A DNA stretch of 6,833 bases from an uncultured Solobacterium sp. Lineage in GTDB: Bacteria; Bacillota_I; Bacilli_A; Erysipelotrichales; Erysipelotrichaceae. The position numbers and the translations under genes were made by a program. The notes under the pieces were generated by a model, which saw nothing but the letters and a program-made list of their open reading frames with translations, made no database searches and was not told the DNA's origin. The stretch lies in contig CALHUY010000040.1 of NCBI GenBank assembly GCA_938039295.1, forward strand, positions 1 through 6,833, written 5' to 3'. Each line of letters begins with the position of its first letter. Positions within the stretch are counted from its first letter, which is position 1. Shown here piece by piece: positions 5,898 to 6,833 of this stretch.

Positions 5898-6215
5898 TTA
5901 GTGTTTCTTTAAGAAGTTTGTTACAAATTCCAATTGTGATAATGCATAGTAATACATATCACCAATCATGTTATATGCAAGATCTTCCGATAGAACACCA
6001 CAGTTTAAATCCTCAGGAAGTTTTCCTTCACTATATGCTTGTGCATCATCAAACCAATCTTGGCTACTATAATATTTGCTAACCGCATCATACTTCTTCA
6101 TAACGCGCTTTAATTTTTTTGTTGCCTTGATTGTTTCTTCTAATACTGCATTTACTTCATTCATGTTTGATTCCATTGTTTCAATACGTTCAACTTGTTT
6201 TGTTTTCTTTTTCAT
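5898..6215 (-). CDS. DUF4298 domain protein
   Basis: A small protein of 105 residues matching my recollection of DUF4298, a Firmicutes family of unknown function. Shared marks are the N-terminal VERIETME (8-15), a long helical and probably coiled-coil region (8-47), the YYSSQDWFDDAQAYSEGKLPEDL stretch (residues 48-70) and the LNCGVLSEDLAYNMI block (70-84). No signal peptide or membrane segment is seen. The ATG at 6215 is preferred because AAAGGTGAT lies four bases before it; a GTG at 6224 falls within that Shine-Dalgarno and cannot be the main start. It is the first gene of the lspA operon, following the mutase terminator. The family assignment rests on remembered pattern and not on a search. 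Confidence 0.87.
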   Translation of the reverse strand: MKKKTKQVERIETMESNMNEVNAVLEETIKATKKLKRVMKKYDAVSKYYSSQDWFDDAQAYSEGKLPEDLNCGVLSEDLAYNMIGDMYYYALSQLEFVTNFLKKH

Positions 6216-6219
6216 ATAT

Positions 6220-6228
6220 ATCACCTTT
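6220..6228 (-). promoter_or_regulatory. Ribosome binding site of the DUF4298 gene
   Basis: AAAGGTGAT on the minus strand is an exact extended Shine-Dalgarno, four bases before the ATG at 6215. It contains the GTG at 6224 that would otherwise be an alternative start, and so settles the start in favour of the ATG. Confidence 0.75.
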
Positions 6229-6232
6229 TAAT

Positions 6233-6241
6233 ATTTTAGCA
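6233..6241 (-). promoter_or_regulatory. Candidate extended -10 promoter of the lspA operon
   Basis: TGCTAAAAT on the minus strand fits an extended -10 element (TGn followed by five of six matches to TATAAT). No convincing -35 box lies 17 bp upstream, where the mutase terminator is. Initiation near 6226 would leave a very short leader of about 11 nt, just enough for the Shine-Dalgarno. It is the only good candidate in the 56 bases between the genes. Confidence 0.35.
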
Positions 6242-6249
6242 TAACTTAG

Positions 6250-6273
6250 AAAAAGATACCCTAAGGTATCTTT
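6250..6273 (-). terminator. Terminator after the phospho-sugar mutase gene
   Basis: AAAGATACC (6273-6265) and GGTATCTTT (6260-6252) form a perfect 9-bp stem with a TTAG loop. On the minus strand the second arm ends in a run of five T (6254-6250). The upstream arm overlaps the stop codon of the mutase gene. It separates that gene from the lspA operon. Confidence 0.75.
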
Positions 6274-6833
6274 ATTCAATTGCATTTACGATGTCTAATA
6301 CTGCTTCCTTAATCTTCGCATTTACTGCGAGAGCTTCTTCACGAGAGTCTTGCTTTGTATAGAAGTAGAACTTAATCTTTGGTTCTGTACCAGATGGACG
6401 TACCGCAAACCAACTATCGTTATCTAAGTAGAAACGCAATACGTTAGATGCAGGAATATCTTCATATCCATGTAAGTAATCAATTACCTTCTCCACTTTA
6501 TATCCAGCAACTTCTGTTGGTAGATTGTTTCTAATAGAAACCATCATACGCTTAATACGTTCTGCACCAGCAATACCTTCTAATACAAGGTTTGGTTCAT
6601 CCTCAGCGTAGAAGCCATACTTTTCATATAGTTCTTGTAATACATTCCATAATGTCTTACCTTGCTTGCGATAGTACGCTGCAGCTTCTGCTACTAACAT
6701 ACCAGCAGAGATACCATCCTTATCACGGATATCTACACTAGCTGCGTAACCTACAGATTCTTCATAACCAAATAGATACGTATAGCCCTGTTCAAGTAAT
6801 GCAGGAATACGTCCGCAAATATTCTTAAAGCCA
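6272..6833 (-). CDS. pgcA: Phospho-sugar mutase (phosphoglucomutase type), C-terminal part
   Basis: The last 186 codons of an alpha-D-phosphohexomutase; the gene enters through the right edge of the window, so its start, the phosphoserine loop and the metal-binding site are not visible. The frame is open from 6832. Seen are FGYEESVGY (the GEES-type sugar-binding loop of domain 3), RDKDGISAGM next to it, and the domain 4 phosphate-binding loop VRPSGTEPKIKFYFYTK (about 45 residues from the C-terminus). The enzyme interconverts glucose 1-phosphate and glucose 6-phosphate, supplying UDP-glucose for cell envelope polymers. The motifs fit PgcA-type phosphoglucomutases of Firmicutes better than GlmM, but a phosphomannomutase activity cannot be excluded. 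The first internal ATG at 6700 is not the start: the codons upstream of it continue the conserved domain. The gene ends in its own terminator. Confidence 0.92.
   Translation of the reverse strand, partial: GFKNICGRIPALLEQGYTYLFGYEESVGYAASVDIRDKDGISAGMLVAEAAAYYRKQGKTLWNVLQELYEKYGFYAEDEPNLVLEGIAGAERIKRMMVSIRNNLPTEVAGYKVEKVIDYLHGYEDIPASNVLRFYLDNDSWFAVRPSGTEPKIKFYFYTKQDSREEALAVNAKIKEAVLDIVNAIE

Noticed and set aside
6213..6224. GTG start at 6224 for the DUF4298 gene.
   Set aside because: This GTG is part of the AAAGGTGAT Shine-Dalgarno serving the ATG at 6215.
6272..6700. A separate 142-residue protein starting at 6700.
   Set aside because: The frame stays open to the window edge and encodes the conserved FGYEES and RDKDG region of a phospho-sugar mutase, so it is the end of a larger gene.

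Overview
The window reads as a compact, low-G+C Firmicutes chromosome. All ten protein genes lie on the minus strand, with strong AGGAGG-type ribosome binding sites and tight or overlapping junctions. Gram-positive-type PyrE and PyrF, a ComEB-type dCMP deaminase and a DUF4298 protein point to Bacilli or Erysipelotrichia. I lean to an Erysipelotrichaceae-like gut or oral organism, but this is an impression from gene style and not a proven placement. I see no mobile elements, phage genes, CRISPR arrays or tRNA/rRNA genes, and no gene-free stretch over 300 bases.

Layout in the direction of transcription (from high to low coordinates). (1) The last 186 codons of a phospho-sugar mutase (phosphoglucomutase type), ending in an intrinsic terminator at 6250-6273. 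(2) A six-gene run: a DUF4298 protein, an unrecognised 181-residue acidic protein, lspA (signal peptidase II), an RluD-type pseudouridine synthase, a rhomboid intramembrane protease and a comEB-type dCMP deaminase. Junctions are 24 nt, 7 nt, 29-nt overlap, 1-nt overlap and 3 nt, so this is very probably one operon. It ends in a long hairpin at 2652-2694. (3) A single lipoprotein gene for a secreted CE1/esterase-D-like serine esterase, with a possible promoter lying inside the preceding hairpin. (4) The pyrF-pyrE pair, the last two steps of UMP synthesis, behind its own promoter and a roughly 160-nt leader.

The pyrF leader is the most interesting part. It holds a clear intrinsic terminator (1380-1416) just before the pyrF Shine-Dalgarno. 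It also holds two upstream hairpins that can form only as alternatives: an antiterminator (1407-1441) that uses up the 5' arm of the terminator, and an anti-antiterminator (1426-1461) that uses up the 5' half of the antiterminator. A 12-codon reading frame (1439-1477) runs over the first strand of this set and ends in a six-U tract and a stop codon. This is the architecture of a transcription attenuator. I do not see the usual PyrR-binding loop, so the signal may be sensed by leader-peptide translation and UTP-dependent pausing, or by an unrecognised protein or ligand.

Functionally, comEB (dCMP to dUMP) and pyrFE (orotate to UMP) give the region a pyrimidine theme, interrupted by the esterase. 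LspA and the esterase lipoprotein are linked in logic, since LspA would process the lipoprotein's signal peptide.
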